Of a stretch of 5,037 bases of DNA, positions 1 to 5,037 are shown in pieces. The stretch spans positions 1 through 5,037 of the forward strand of contig DATFWK010000194.1 in NCBI GenBank assembly GCA_035259345.1. Direction: 5' to 3'. The DNA is from DATFWK01 sp035259345 (lineage in GTDB: Bacteria; Actinomycetota; Thermoleophilia; Miltoncostaeales; Miltoncostaeaceae). Within the stretch, counting starts at the first letter, position 1, and each line of letters begins with the position of its first letter. A program made the position numbers and the translations under genes. The notes under the pieces are model-generated. The model saw only the letters and a list, made by a program, of their open reading frames with translations, ran no database searches and was not told the origin of the DNA.

Positions 1-184
1 GGTCGGCGCGCTCGGGACGGTGGTCGCCCCCTGCCGGCCGGAGGGCAGCGTCCGCGTCGCGGGCGAGCTCTGGCACGCGCGCTGCGAGGCCGGTGCGGAC
101 GCCGGCGCGCGGGTCCGGGTGCTCGCCGTCGACGGGCTGACCCTCCTGGTCGAGCCGGCGCCGGACGCGATCAGCTCGGGCTGA
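1..184 (+). CDS. NfeD-like membrane protein, C-terminal part (5' truncated)
   Basis: Reading from base 2, an open frame of 60 codons runs to TGA at 182-184. The visible peptide begins VGALGTVVAPCRPEGSV and continues with VAGELWHARCEAG, GARVRVLAVDG and LTLLVEP. This is the pattern of the NfeD C-terminal OB-fold: a glycine-led strand (GxxGTV), a 'RPEGSVRVAGELWHA' turn comparable to the family's 'xPxGxVxxxGxxWxA', then 'G..V.V..V.G..L.V.P'. NfeD proteins are membrane proteins usually encoded beside SPFH/stomatin-like proteins and thought to act in membrane-protein quality control or membrane microdomain organisation. The membrane helices expected upstream lie outside the window, so topology and length cannot be judged. 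The family call rests on one short domain; another small OB-fold membrane protein is the main alternative. Confidence 0.8.
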   Translation, partial: VGALGTVVAPCRPEGSVRVAGELWHARCEAGADAGARVRVLAVDGLTLLVEPAPDAISSG

Positions 185-238
185 GCGCTTCGCGCGCCCC
201 GGATCCCGGGCTGGGGGCCGCGTGGGCGCGTTGCGGGA

Positions 239-275
239 TCGTGCCCCGGAGGGTGCACGACTTTGCAGACTTTTC
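239..275 (+). terminator. Possible intrinsic terminator after the NfeD-like gene
   Basis: TCGTGC at 239-244 pairs with GCACGA at 255-260, and CCC at 245-247 pairs with GGG at 251-253 across a GGA loop, with a single T bulge at 254. The result is a 9-bp GC-rich stem. It is followed at 261-275 by CTTTGCAGACTTTTC, an interrupted T-rich run that stands out in this GC-rich region. The site lies 55 nt after the NfeD stop and 112 nt before the protease start. This fits an imperfect intrinsic terminator; an operator-like inverted repeat near a protease promoter is the alternative. Confidence 0.45.
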
Positions 276-360
276 AAGCTTCGCCTCAACGTGACGCCCG
301 CTGCGGCCGACACACGGAATGAGCGGGGAGCCCGCCCGGCGCCCCGATTCCGAGCAGTCG

Positions 361-366
361 AAAGGA
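361..366 (+). promoter_or_regulatory. Ribosome binding site selecting the GTG 373 start
   Basis: AAAGGA lies six bases upstream of GTG 373, good spacing for a Shine-Dalgarno element. The farther in-frame ATG at 319 has only ACGGA directly abutting it, which is too close to work well. The in-frame ATG at 421 has no purine-rich element upstream and sits in the loop of an ATCCCC/GGGGAT inverted repeat (411-416 with 423-428). This favours GTG 373 as the start. I found no convincing -35/-10 pair for this gene between 261 and 360. Confidence 0.6.
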
Positions 367-372
367 CCGTCA

Positions 373-2112
373 GTGAGCAAGGAAGCAACCGGGGAGCGCC
401 TCACCCGGACATCCCCACGGATGGGGATCACCTGGGGCCGCCGCGCCGGCCTTCCCGCCGCGCTCTCGCTCGCCCTGGCGGGCTCGCTGGCCGCGACGGC
501 CGCCGCCGCTCCGGCGCCGTCGCCCGTCCTCGGGCCGACCGTCTCGGTGATCGTCCGCCAGGCGCCCCACGCCGGTCCCGCCCCCGAGCGGGCCGTCGCC
601 CGTCTCGGGGGACGCGTCGAGCGGCGCCTGGCCATCATCGACGGGTTCTCCGCCCGCGTCCCGGCCGCGTCCGTCGCCCGCCTGCGCGCCGCCCGCGGCG
701 TGCTCGCGGTCACGCTTGACCGCACGCTCCGCGCCCACGGCGTCCTGCCCGGGACGGGCTACGACAACCGCGACACCGCGACGTCCCTCTACAACGCGAT
801 CCGAATCAGCGGCGCGCAGCGGCTGTGGGCGCGGGGCATCACCGGCGACGGCGTTGACGTCGCGCTGATCGACACCGGCGTCACGCGGGTCGAGGGCCTG
901 GACGAGGCCGGCAAGGTCGTCGACGGGCCGGACCTCTCGTTCGACTCCCAGGACCCGGGCCGCCGGGTGCGGGACAACTACGGGCACGGCACGCACCTCG
1001 CCGGCATCATCGCCGGGCGCGACCAGGCCGGCTCGCCCCTGTCCTACCTCGCCGACTCGAGCAGCTTCCTCGGCATCGCGCCGGACGCCCGCATCGTCAA
1101 CATGAAGGTCGGCGACGGCAACGGCGTCACCGACGTCTCGCAGGTCATCGCCGCGGTCGACTGGGTCGTTCAGCACCGCGCCTCGGACGGCCTCGACATC
1201 CGCGTGATCGAGCTGGCGTTCGGCACCGACTCGACGCAGAGCTACCGCGTCGACCCGCTCGCCTTCGCCCTCGAGCAGGCTTGGCGCAAGGGCATCTTCG
1301 TCGTCACGGCGGCCGGGAACTCGGGCAAGGACAACCCCAATGACGGCCTGGCGAGCCCGGCCGTCGACCCGCACCTGTTCGCGGTCGGCGCCTCCGACCC
1401 GCAGGGCACCGTGGTCCGGTGGGACGACGACGTCGCCGCGTTCTCGAGCGCGGCCACCTCGGACAGCCGGCGCGCCCCCGACGTGGTCGCGCCCGGCGTC
1501 TCGATCCCGAGCCTCAAGGTGCCGGGCTCCAAGATCGCCACGACGTACTGCGCGACCGGCTGCCTGGGCGCCCGGTTCTTCAAGGGCAGCGGCACGTCCC
1601 AGGCCAGCGCGCTGGTCGCCGGCGGCGCCGCCCTGCTGATCCAGCAGCGGCCGTGGATCACGCCGGACCAGCTGAAGGACCTCCTGGACTCGCAGGCGGT
1701 GCGCCTCTTCGGCGAGCCCTCCCGCGCCCAGGGGAACGGCCTGGTCCGCTTCGACGAGGCGATGGACACGCCCCTCCGTCAGGCCGCCTTCGGCTGGTGG
1801 GGCCCCGCGTCCACCGGCACCGGCTCGCTCGACGCCTCGCGCGGCACGCGCCGCGCCCAGCTGGACGGCACCCCGATCTCGGGCGAGGTCGACATCTTCG
1901 GCAACCCCTGGGACAGCGCCCAGATGGCCGCGGCAGCCGCGAACGGCTCCACCTGGAGCGGCGGGAGCTGGAACGGCAGCACCTGGAGCGGCTCGACCTG
2001 GAGCGGCTCCACATGGTCCGGCTCGACCTGGTCCGGCAGCACCTGGAGCGGGTCCACGTGGTCCGGCTCGACCTGGTCCGGCTCCACGTGGTCGTCCGCC
2101 CGCTGGAGGTAG
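373..2112 (+). CDS. Secreted subtilisin-like S8 serine protease with C-terminal WSG pentad tail
   Basis: The gene encodes 579 residues from GTG 373. A basic stretch with WGRRAGL (residues 21-27) precedes a hydrophobic alanine/leucine segment (about 25-46) ending in AAAA, a signal peptide with a weak twin-arginine look and likely cleavage near 45-47. Residues about 55-122 resemble an I9-type propeptide (strand TVSVIV, then IIDGFSARVP and a helix), expected to chaperone folding and be removed. The catalytic domain has Asp167 in ALIDTGV, His205 in GHGTHLAG, oxyanion Asn316 in TAAGNSG and nucleophile Ser409 in GSGTSQAS, so it should be an active extracellular endopeptidase. The usual GTSMA(S/T)P is changed to GTSQASA. 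Cys393 and Cys397, just before the nucleophile loop, could form a disulfide. After the catalytic domain comes a linker with TGSLDASRGT and DIFGNPWDS, then a tail of tryptophan pentads (from residue 525). Its substrate is unknown. In-frame starts at 319 (ATG) and 421 (ATG) are alternatives; codons before 421 use A/T at third positions more often than the rest of the gene. Confidence 0.95.
   Translation: MSKEATGERLTRTSPRMGITWGRRAGLPAALSLALAGSLAATAAAAPAPSPVLGPTVSVIVRQAPHAGPAPERAVARLGGRVERRLAIIDGFSARVPAASVARLRAARGVLAVTLDRTLRAHGVLPGTGYDNRDTATSLYNAIRISGAQRLWARGITGDGVDVALIDTGVTRVEGLDEAGKVVDGPDLSFDSQDPGRRVRDNYGHGTHLAGIIAGRDQAGSPLSYLADSSSFLGIAPDARIVNMKVGDGNGVTDVSQVIAAVDWVVQHRASDGLDIRVIELAFGTDSTQSYRVDPLAFALEQAWRKGIFVVTAAGNSGKDNPNDGLASPAVDPHLFAVGASDPQGTVVRWDDDVAAFSSAATSDSRRAPDVVAPGVSIPSLKVPGSKIATTYCATGCLGARFFKGSGTSQASALVAGGAALLIQQRPWITPDQLKDLLDSQAVRLFGEPSRAQGNGLVRFDEAMDTPLRQAAFGWWGPASTGTGSLDASRGTRRAQLDGTPISGEVDIFGNPWDSAQMAAAAANGSTWSGGSWNGSTWSGSTWSGSTWSGSTWSGSTWSGSTWSGSTWSGSTWSSARWR
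1945..2109 (+). repeat. 15-bp tandem repeat encoding GSTWS pentads
   Basis: Eleven consecutive 15-nt units lie in frame at the end of the protease gene. Nine encode exactly GSTWS, the second encodes GGSWN, and the last is degenerate (SARWR) just before TAG. Tryptophan codons start at 1954 and recur every 15 nt to 2104 without a slip, giving Trp528, 533, 538 and so on to Trp578. Serine is written as TCC, TCG or AGC and threonine as ACC, ACG or ACA, so the DNA has drifted while the peptide stayed constant. The units at 2020 and 2065 are identical in DNA, as are those at 1975 and 2035. The units at 2005-2034 resemble those at 2050-2079, hinting at a 45-bp duplication. The tail is likely extracellular; cell-wall or surface attachment, or a stacked repeat structure, are guesses. 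Confidence 0.95.
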
Positions 2113-2174
2113 CGGCACGGCTTGACTCCGGGCGGCCCGCCCCCCTGCCGGGTGGCCGGACCGCGCGGGGCTGA

Positions 2175-2183
2175 GGGGAGGGA
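2175..2183 (+). promoter_or_regulatory. Strong ribosome binding site for GTG 2186
   Basis: A purine run GGGGAGGGA contains GGAGG at 2177-2181, four bases from GTG 2186, and the overlapping AGGGG at 2174-2178 gives seven bases of spacing. It is the strongest Shine-Dalgarno match in the window and the main argument for starting the c-di-GMP gene here rather than at GTG 2258, which has no comparable element upstream. The 73-nt gap from the protease stop (2113-2185) is otherwise GC-rich, with TTGACT at 2122-2127 but no matching -10 box. Confidence 0.6.
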
Positions 2184-2185
2184 CC

Positions 2186-4855
2186 GTGCAGGCTCATGGC
2201 GGGGCCCGGGAAGGCCGATACGAGCTGGGATCGGCCCCTTCGGGGCCGCAGCCCGACGTGACCACCTCCCCGACCACCGAGCCGGGACCAGCCCGGCGCT
2301 GGCGGCCGCTCGACCGGCACCACGGCGTGTGCCGGATCTGGGCGCTGAACGCCCTGATCTTCCTGGCGGCGGCGCTGCTCCTGGCCGGCCCGGTCCAGGC
2401 GATCCCCCACCTCACCGTCGACCGTGAGATCCCGCTGCTCGCGTTCGCCGCCCTCTGCGGCATCGCGGAGCTGCTGGTCGTCCACCTGCACTTCGTCCGC
2501 AACGCGCACTCGTTCTCGATGTCCGAGGTCGCGTTGGTGATGGGCCTGTTCACGGTGGTCGAGCCGGTCTGGATGGTGATCGCCCAGGCCGTCGGCGTCG
2601 CCGTCGCCCTCGCCGTCGTCCGCCACCAGGCCCCGATCCGGCTCGCGTTCAACGTGGGCCAGTTCGCGCTCTCGACGTCCGTGGCCCTGCTCGTCTTCCA
2701 CCAGATCGCCGGCCCGGTGGACGTGTTCGAGCCGTGGAGCTGGGTCGCCGCCTTCGTCGCCGTGGCCGTCAGCGCGGCGATCAGCGCCGTGCTCGTCTCG
2801 CTGGCGATCGGGTGCAACGAGGGCAGCCTCAACCTCGAGACGCTGCCACGCATCATCATGATCGGCTTCGTCAGCGGGGTCGCGAACGCGACGCTCGGGA
2901 TCGTCGCCTGCATGCTGCTGGTGCGCCAGCCCGGGGCTCTGCTGCTCCTCGCCATCCCCGTGCTCGTGATGTACCTGTCCTACCGCGCCTACGGCTCCGA
3001 GCGGAAGAAGCACGAGAGCATCGAGCTGCTGTACGAGTCGAGCAGCATCCTCAACGAGAGCAGGGAGCTCGACGCCGCGCTCGTGGCCCTGCTGACCCAC
3101 GCCCGCAAGATGTTCCGGGCGGACGTGGCGGAGCTGCTCCTGCCCTCGATCGACGAGGGGGCCCGGTCGCGGCGCACGCGCCTGGGGCCCGGCGAGGCCG
3201 TCGAGATCATGCGGCCGGTCGAGGTCAACCTCGAGCAGGGCCCCTGGTCACGGGCAAGTGCCGACGGGCCGGTCCTGCTCGTGCCCCCGCTCGAGCGGCC
3301 GGAGCTCGGCGCGCTGCTCGCGGCGACCGGCCACCGCGACGCGATGTTCGCGACGCTGCGCGGCGAGGGCCGCCTGCTCGGCGCGCTCGTGGTGGGTGAC
3401 CGCCTCGGCGAGGTCAGCAGGTTCGACGCCGAGGACCTGCGGCTCTTCGGGCTGCTCGCCAACCACGTCGCGGTCGCCTTGGAGAACGGGCGCCTCGAGC
3501 GCTCGCTCGCCCAGCTCGTGGACCTCGAGCGGCGGCTCTCGCACCAGGCCCTCCACGATCCCCTGACCGGCCTCGCCAACCGGACGCTGTTCCACGAGCG
3601 GGTCAGCGCCGCCCTGCGGCGGCGCGGGCGCCGGAGCGCGGTCGTATTCATCGACCTCGACGACTTCAAGACCATCAACGACAGCCTGGGCCACGCCGCC
3701 GGCGACAAGCTGCTGACCGTGATCGCGGCCCGCATCGCCTCCACCGTACGGCCCACCGACACCACGGCGCGCCTCGGCGGCGACGAGTTCGGGCTCCTGC
3801 TCGAGCGGGTGCACGGCCCGGAGGAGGCGGAGCACATCGCAACGCGCCTGCTCGACACGCTGCGAGCGCCGATCGCGCTGCCGGGCGCGGAGGTGGTCAT
3901 CGGCGCGTCGGTGGGGGTGGCCATGTGCGACAGGATCGCCGACGCCGACGAGGCCCTCCGCAACGCGGACGTGGCCATGTACGTGGCGAAGGCGCGCGGC
4001 AAGGCGTGCGTGGACCTCTTCGAGGACGGCATGCATCGCGAGGTCGTCGAGCGCCTGGAGCTGATCGGGGACCTCCGCCACGCCCTCGAGACCGACGATC
4101 CGGACCTGTTCGTCCACTACCAGCCGGTCGTCGCGGTCGAGACCGGCGAGATCACGGGCTTCGAGGCGCTCAGCCGCTGGCGCCGGCGGGGCCACGGCAC
4201 CATGCGCCCGGAGCGGTTCGTCCAGCTCGCCGAGGAGAGCGGCCTGGTGGTCGAGCTCGAGCGGCGCGTACTGGCCACGGCCTGCGCGCAGCTCGTGCGC
4301 TGGCTCCCGTACGCCGGGCCGGCGGGGCTCACGGTCAGCGTGAACCTCTCGCCGCGGCACCTCCAGCAGGGCGGCGTCGTCTCGGAGATCGCCCGCGTCC
4401 TGGAGGCGACCGGCTGCGCCCCGGAGCAGCTGGTCCTCGAGCTCACGGAGTCGGTGCTCATGGGCGACACGGACGACGGCGTGCGGGTGCTGGAGGACCT
4501 CAAGGCGCTCGGCGTCCGCGTCGCGATCGACGACTTCGGCACCGGCTACTCGTCGCTGGCCCGGCTCCAGCGCATGCCCGTGGACATCGTCAAGATCGAC
4601 CGCTCGTTCATCGAGCGCATGGACGTCGAGGGTGACGAGGTGCTCGTGCGGGCGATCGTCACGCTGGCGTCGCAGCTCGGCCTTGCGACCGTGGCGGAGG
4701 GCGTGGAGACGCTTGACCAGCTCGAGCGCCTGCGCCACCTCGGCTGCCACGCCGCCCAGGGGTTCCTGTTCTCCCCGCCCTGCTCGCCGCGCCAGATCGC
4801 GACGCTGCTGGGCGCGACCCGGCCGCACGGCGAGCTGCTGCCGGCCTCCCGCTGA
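2186..4855 (+). CDS. Membrane-anchored GAF-GGDEF-EAL cyclic-di-GMP cyclase/phosphodiesterase
   Basis: The 889-residue protein is predicted to make and/or break the second messenger cyclic di-GMP. After a polar N-terminus (1-50), about seven or eight hydrophobic segments span 51-268, including RLAFNVGQFALS near 152-163; this is an integral-membrane sensor type I cannot name with certainty. Charged residues (SERKKHE, 271-277) mark the cytoplasmic side. A GAF-like domain covers about 285-435, followed by a helical linker. The GGDEF domain (about 455-612) starts with DPLTGLAN at 458; it keeps Asp490, Asn498, Asp507 and the motif GGDEF at 531-535, plus an inhibitory I-site RPTD (Arg522, Asp525). 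The EAL domain (about 635-875) keeps Glu660 in EAL, Asn720, Glu752 and Glu755 in ELTES, Asp782-Asp783 in DDFGTGYSS, Lys803, Glu838 and Gln858. Both halves therefore look catalytically competent, with product inhibition of the cyclase. The start is uncertain: GTG 2186 has a strong Shine-Dalgarno, but the next 24 codons have unusually many A/T third positions and two inverted repeats, so GTG 2258 is possible. Confidence 0.96.
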   Translation: MQAHGGAREGRYELGSAPSGPQPDVTTSPTTEPGPARRWRPLDRHHGVCRIWALNALIFLAAALLLAGPVQAIPHLTVDREIPLLAFAALCGIAELLVVHLHFVRNAHSFSMSEVALVMGLFTVVEPVWMVIAQAVGVAVALAVVRHQAPIRLAFNVGQFALSTSVALLVFHQIAGPVDVFEPWSWVAAFVAVAVSAAISAVLVSLAIGCNEGSLNLETLPRIIMIGFVSGVANATLGIVACMLLVRQPGALLLLAIPVLVMYLSYRAYGSERKKHESIELLYESSSILNESRELDAALVALLTHARKMFRADVAELLLPSIDEGARSRRTRLGPGEAVEIMRPVEVNLEQGPWSRASADGPVLLVPPLERPELGALLAATGHRDAMFATLRGEGRLLGALVVGDRLGEVSRFDAEDLRLFGLLANHVAVALENGRLERSLAQLVDLERRLSHQALHDPLTGLANRTLFHERVSAALRRRGRRSAVVFIDLDDFKTINDSLGHAAGDKLLTVIAARIASTVRPTDTTARLGGDEFGLLLERVHGPEEAEHIATRLLDTLRAPIALPGAEVVIGASVGVAMCDRIADADEALRNADVAMYVAKARGKACVDLFEDGMHREVVERLELIGDLRHALETDDPDLFVHYQPVVAVETGEITGFEALSRWRRRGHGTMRPERFVQLAEESGLVVELERRVLATACAQLVRWLPYAGPAGLTVSVNLSPRHLQQGGVVSEIARVLEATGCAPEQLVLELTESVLMGDTDDGVRVLEDLKALGVRVAIDDFGTGYSSLARLQRMPVDIVKIDRSFIERMDVEGDEVLVRAIVTLASQLGLATVAEGVETLDQLERLRHLGCHAAQGFLFSPPCSPRQIATLLGATRPHGELLPASR
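2213..2248 (+). other. Two overlapping, mutually exclusive inverted repeats
   Basis: GGCCGAT at 2213-2219 is perfectly complementary to ATCGGCC at 2230-2236 (7-bp stem, 10-nt loop). CGGCCCC at 2232-2238 is perfectly complementary to GGGGCCG at 2242-2248 (7-bp stem, TTC loop). The two stems share bases 2232-2236, so only one can form at a time. They fall inside the first codons of the c-di-GMP gene if it starts at 2186, or in a leader if it starts at 2258. The layout resembles an attenuator or riboswitch expression platform, but I recognise no known RNA family and chance pairing is easy at this GC content. Confidence 0.35.
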
Positions 4856-4864
4856 GCGACCGCC

Positions 4865-4880
4865 CGGCCGGAGTCGGCCG
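4865..4880 (+). terminator. Weak hairpin after the c-di-GMP gene
   Basis: CGGCCG at 4865-4870 pairs with CGGCCG at 4875-4880 across a GAGT loop, ten bases after the stop codon. The stem is only 6 bp and no T run follows, so this is at best a weak or factor-assisted terminator. Its position between the stop codon and the tadA promoter candidate is the main reason to list it. Confidence 0.3.
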
Positions 4881-4903
4881 CGAACGCCGCCGCCAGGGAG
4901 CAC

Positions 4904-4909
4904 TAGACT
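4904..4909 (+). promoter_or_regulatory. -10 box for a leaderless tadA transcript
   Basis: TAGACT matches the TAnnnT -10 consensus of actinobacterial housekeeping sigma factors. Seven bases separate it from ATG 4917, placing the expected transcription start at or next to the A of the start codon. No purine-rich Shine-Dalgarno lies at usable spacing; the nearest, AGGGAG at 4895-4900, is 16 bases away. This arrangement is typical of leaderless actinobacterial genes. No recognisable -35 hexamer occurs 16-19 bases upstream, which is common for such promoters. Confidence 0.6.
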
Positions 4910-4916
4910 CGCCGCG

Positions 4917-5037
4917 ATGGCACGTGGGGTCTTCCCCCGTGACGAGCACTTCATGCGGCTCGCTCTTCGGGAGGCGGCCGGGGCCGCCGAGCACGGCGAC
5001 GTCCCGATCGGCGCCGTCGTCGTGCGCGAGGGCGAGG
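4917..5037 (+). CDS. tadA: tRNA adenosine(34) deaminase TadA, N-terminal part (3' truncated)
   Basis: The first 40 codons are present and the frame stays open to the window end. The peptide opens MARGVFPRDEHFMRLALREA and continues AGAAEHGDVPIGAVVVREGE. The pattern 'D..FM..AL..A..A...GDVPIGAVVV..GE' is the characteristic N-terminus of TadA-type nucleoside deaminases: first helix, then the strand that builds the nucleotide pocket. TadA converts adenosine to inosine at wobble position 34 of tRNA-Arg(ACG), allowing one tRNA to read several CGN codons. The zinc-binding HAE and PCxxC motifs fall beyond the window, so catalytic competence cannot be checked. A related cytosine/guanine deaminase of the same fold is the alternative, but DVPIGAVVV strongly favours TadA. 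ATG 4917 is supported by the TAGACT box placed for leaderless translation. Confidence 0.9.
   Translation, partial: MARGVFPRDEHFMRLALREAAGAAEHGDVPIGAVVVREGE

Noticed and set aside
193..230. Inverted repeat CGCGCCC (193-199) with GGGCGCG (224-230) after the NfeD-like stop
   Set aside because: The 24-nt loop and lack of a following T run make it a poor terminator; such pairings arise by chance in very GC-rich DNA.
1945..2109. Tandem repeat considered as a CRISPR-like array or intergenic satellite
   Set aside because: Units are contiguous 15-mers without spacers, in frame within the protease gene and preserving the GSTWS peptide, so they are coding repeats.
370..2118. A 582-codon open frame on the minus strand across the whole protease gene
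   Set aside because: It is antisense to a gene with unmistakable S8 motifs. Its product is low-complexity Arg/Gly/Ala/Pro/Asp-rich with no domain pattern, as expected when stop codons are rare in GC-rich DNA.
2122..2127. TTGACT resembling a -35 box between the protease and c-di-GMP genes
   Set aside because: No TAnnnT-like -10 box occurs at 16-19 bases downstream, so there is no promoter pair to support it.
1419..2174. A 251-codon plus-strand frame overlapping the protease C-terminus and running past its stop
   Set aside because: It is out of frame with the catalytic Ser region and repeat, Arg-rich without motifs, and has no ribosome binding site; a frameshifted protease end is not needed because the pentad frame closes cleanly at TAG 2110.
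1658..3100. A 480-codon minus-strand frame spanning the protease tail and the start of the c-di-GMP gene
   Set aside because: It crosses two well-supported genes and reads as charged low-complexity sequence; the Ser/Arg-rich part is simply the antisense of the WSG repeat.
3248..4954. A 568-codon minus-strand frame opposite the GGDEF-EAL region
   Set aside because: It is antisense to intact GGDEF and EAL motifs, with no recognisable domain and composition typical of a GC-rich shadow frame.

Overview
The window is a GC-rich (clearly above 70% by eye), gene-dense stretch with every supported gene on the + strand. The base composition, the TAnnnT-type -10 box placed for leaderless translation, and a secreted S8 protease with a tryptophan-pentad tail suggest a high-GC Actinomycetota, possibly a Thermoleophilia/Solirubrobacterales-like lineage. 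That placement is inference; no marker gene settles it.

Layout. Positions 1-184 hold the last 60 codons of an NfeD-like membrane protein (C-terminal OB-fold domain). Positions 185-372 are intergenic and contain a GC-rich hairpin followed by a T-rich stretch, the best terminator candidate here. Positions 373-2112 encode a secreted subtilisin-family (S8) protease with signal peptide, I9-like propeptide, complete catalytic residues, and a C-terminal tail in which 11 tryptophans are spaced exactly five residues apart. After a 73-nt gap with a strong ribosome binding site, 2186-4855 encode an 889-residue membrane-anchored cyclic-di-GMP enzyme: about seven or eight membrane helices, a GAF-like domain, then GGDEF and EAL domains that both keep their catalytic residues. 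After a 61-nt gap with a weak hairpin and a -10 box, 4917-5037 hold the first 40 codons of tadA, the tRNA adenosine deaminase, cut off by the window end.

How the genes relate. They do not form an obvious pathway: membrane quality control (NfeD), extracellular proteolysis, c-di-GMP signalling and tRNA modification. The S8 gene and the c-di-GMP gene could be co-transcribed, since no convincing terminator separates them, and a surface-associated protease beside a c-di-GMP enzyme would fit a surface or biofilm lifestyle, but the sequence does not prove a link. I see no transposon, CRISPR array, RNA gene or phage sequence. The most unusual items are the WSG pentad tail of the protease and a pair of mutually exclusive hairpins at the start of the c-di-GMP gene, where the start codon is uncertain. 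I do not see a clear novel multi-gene system.
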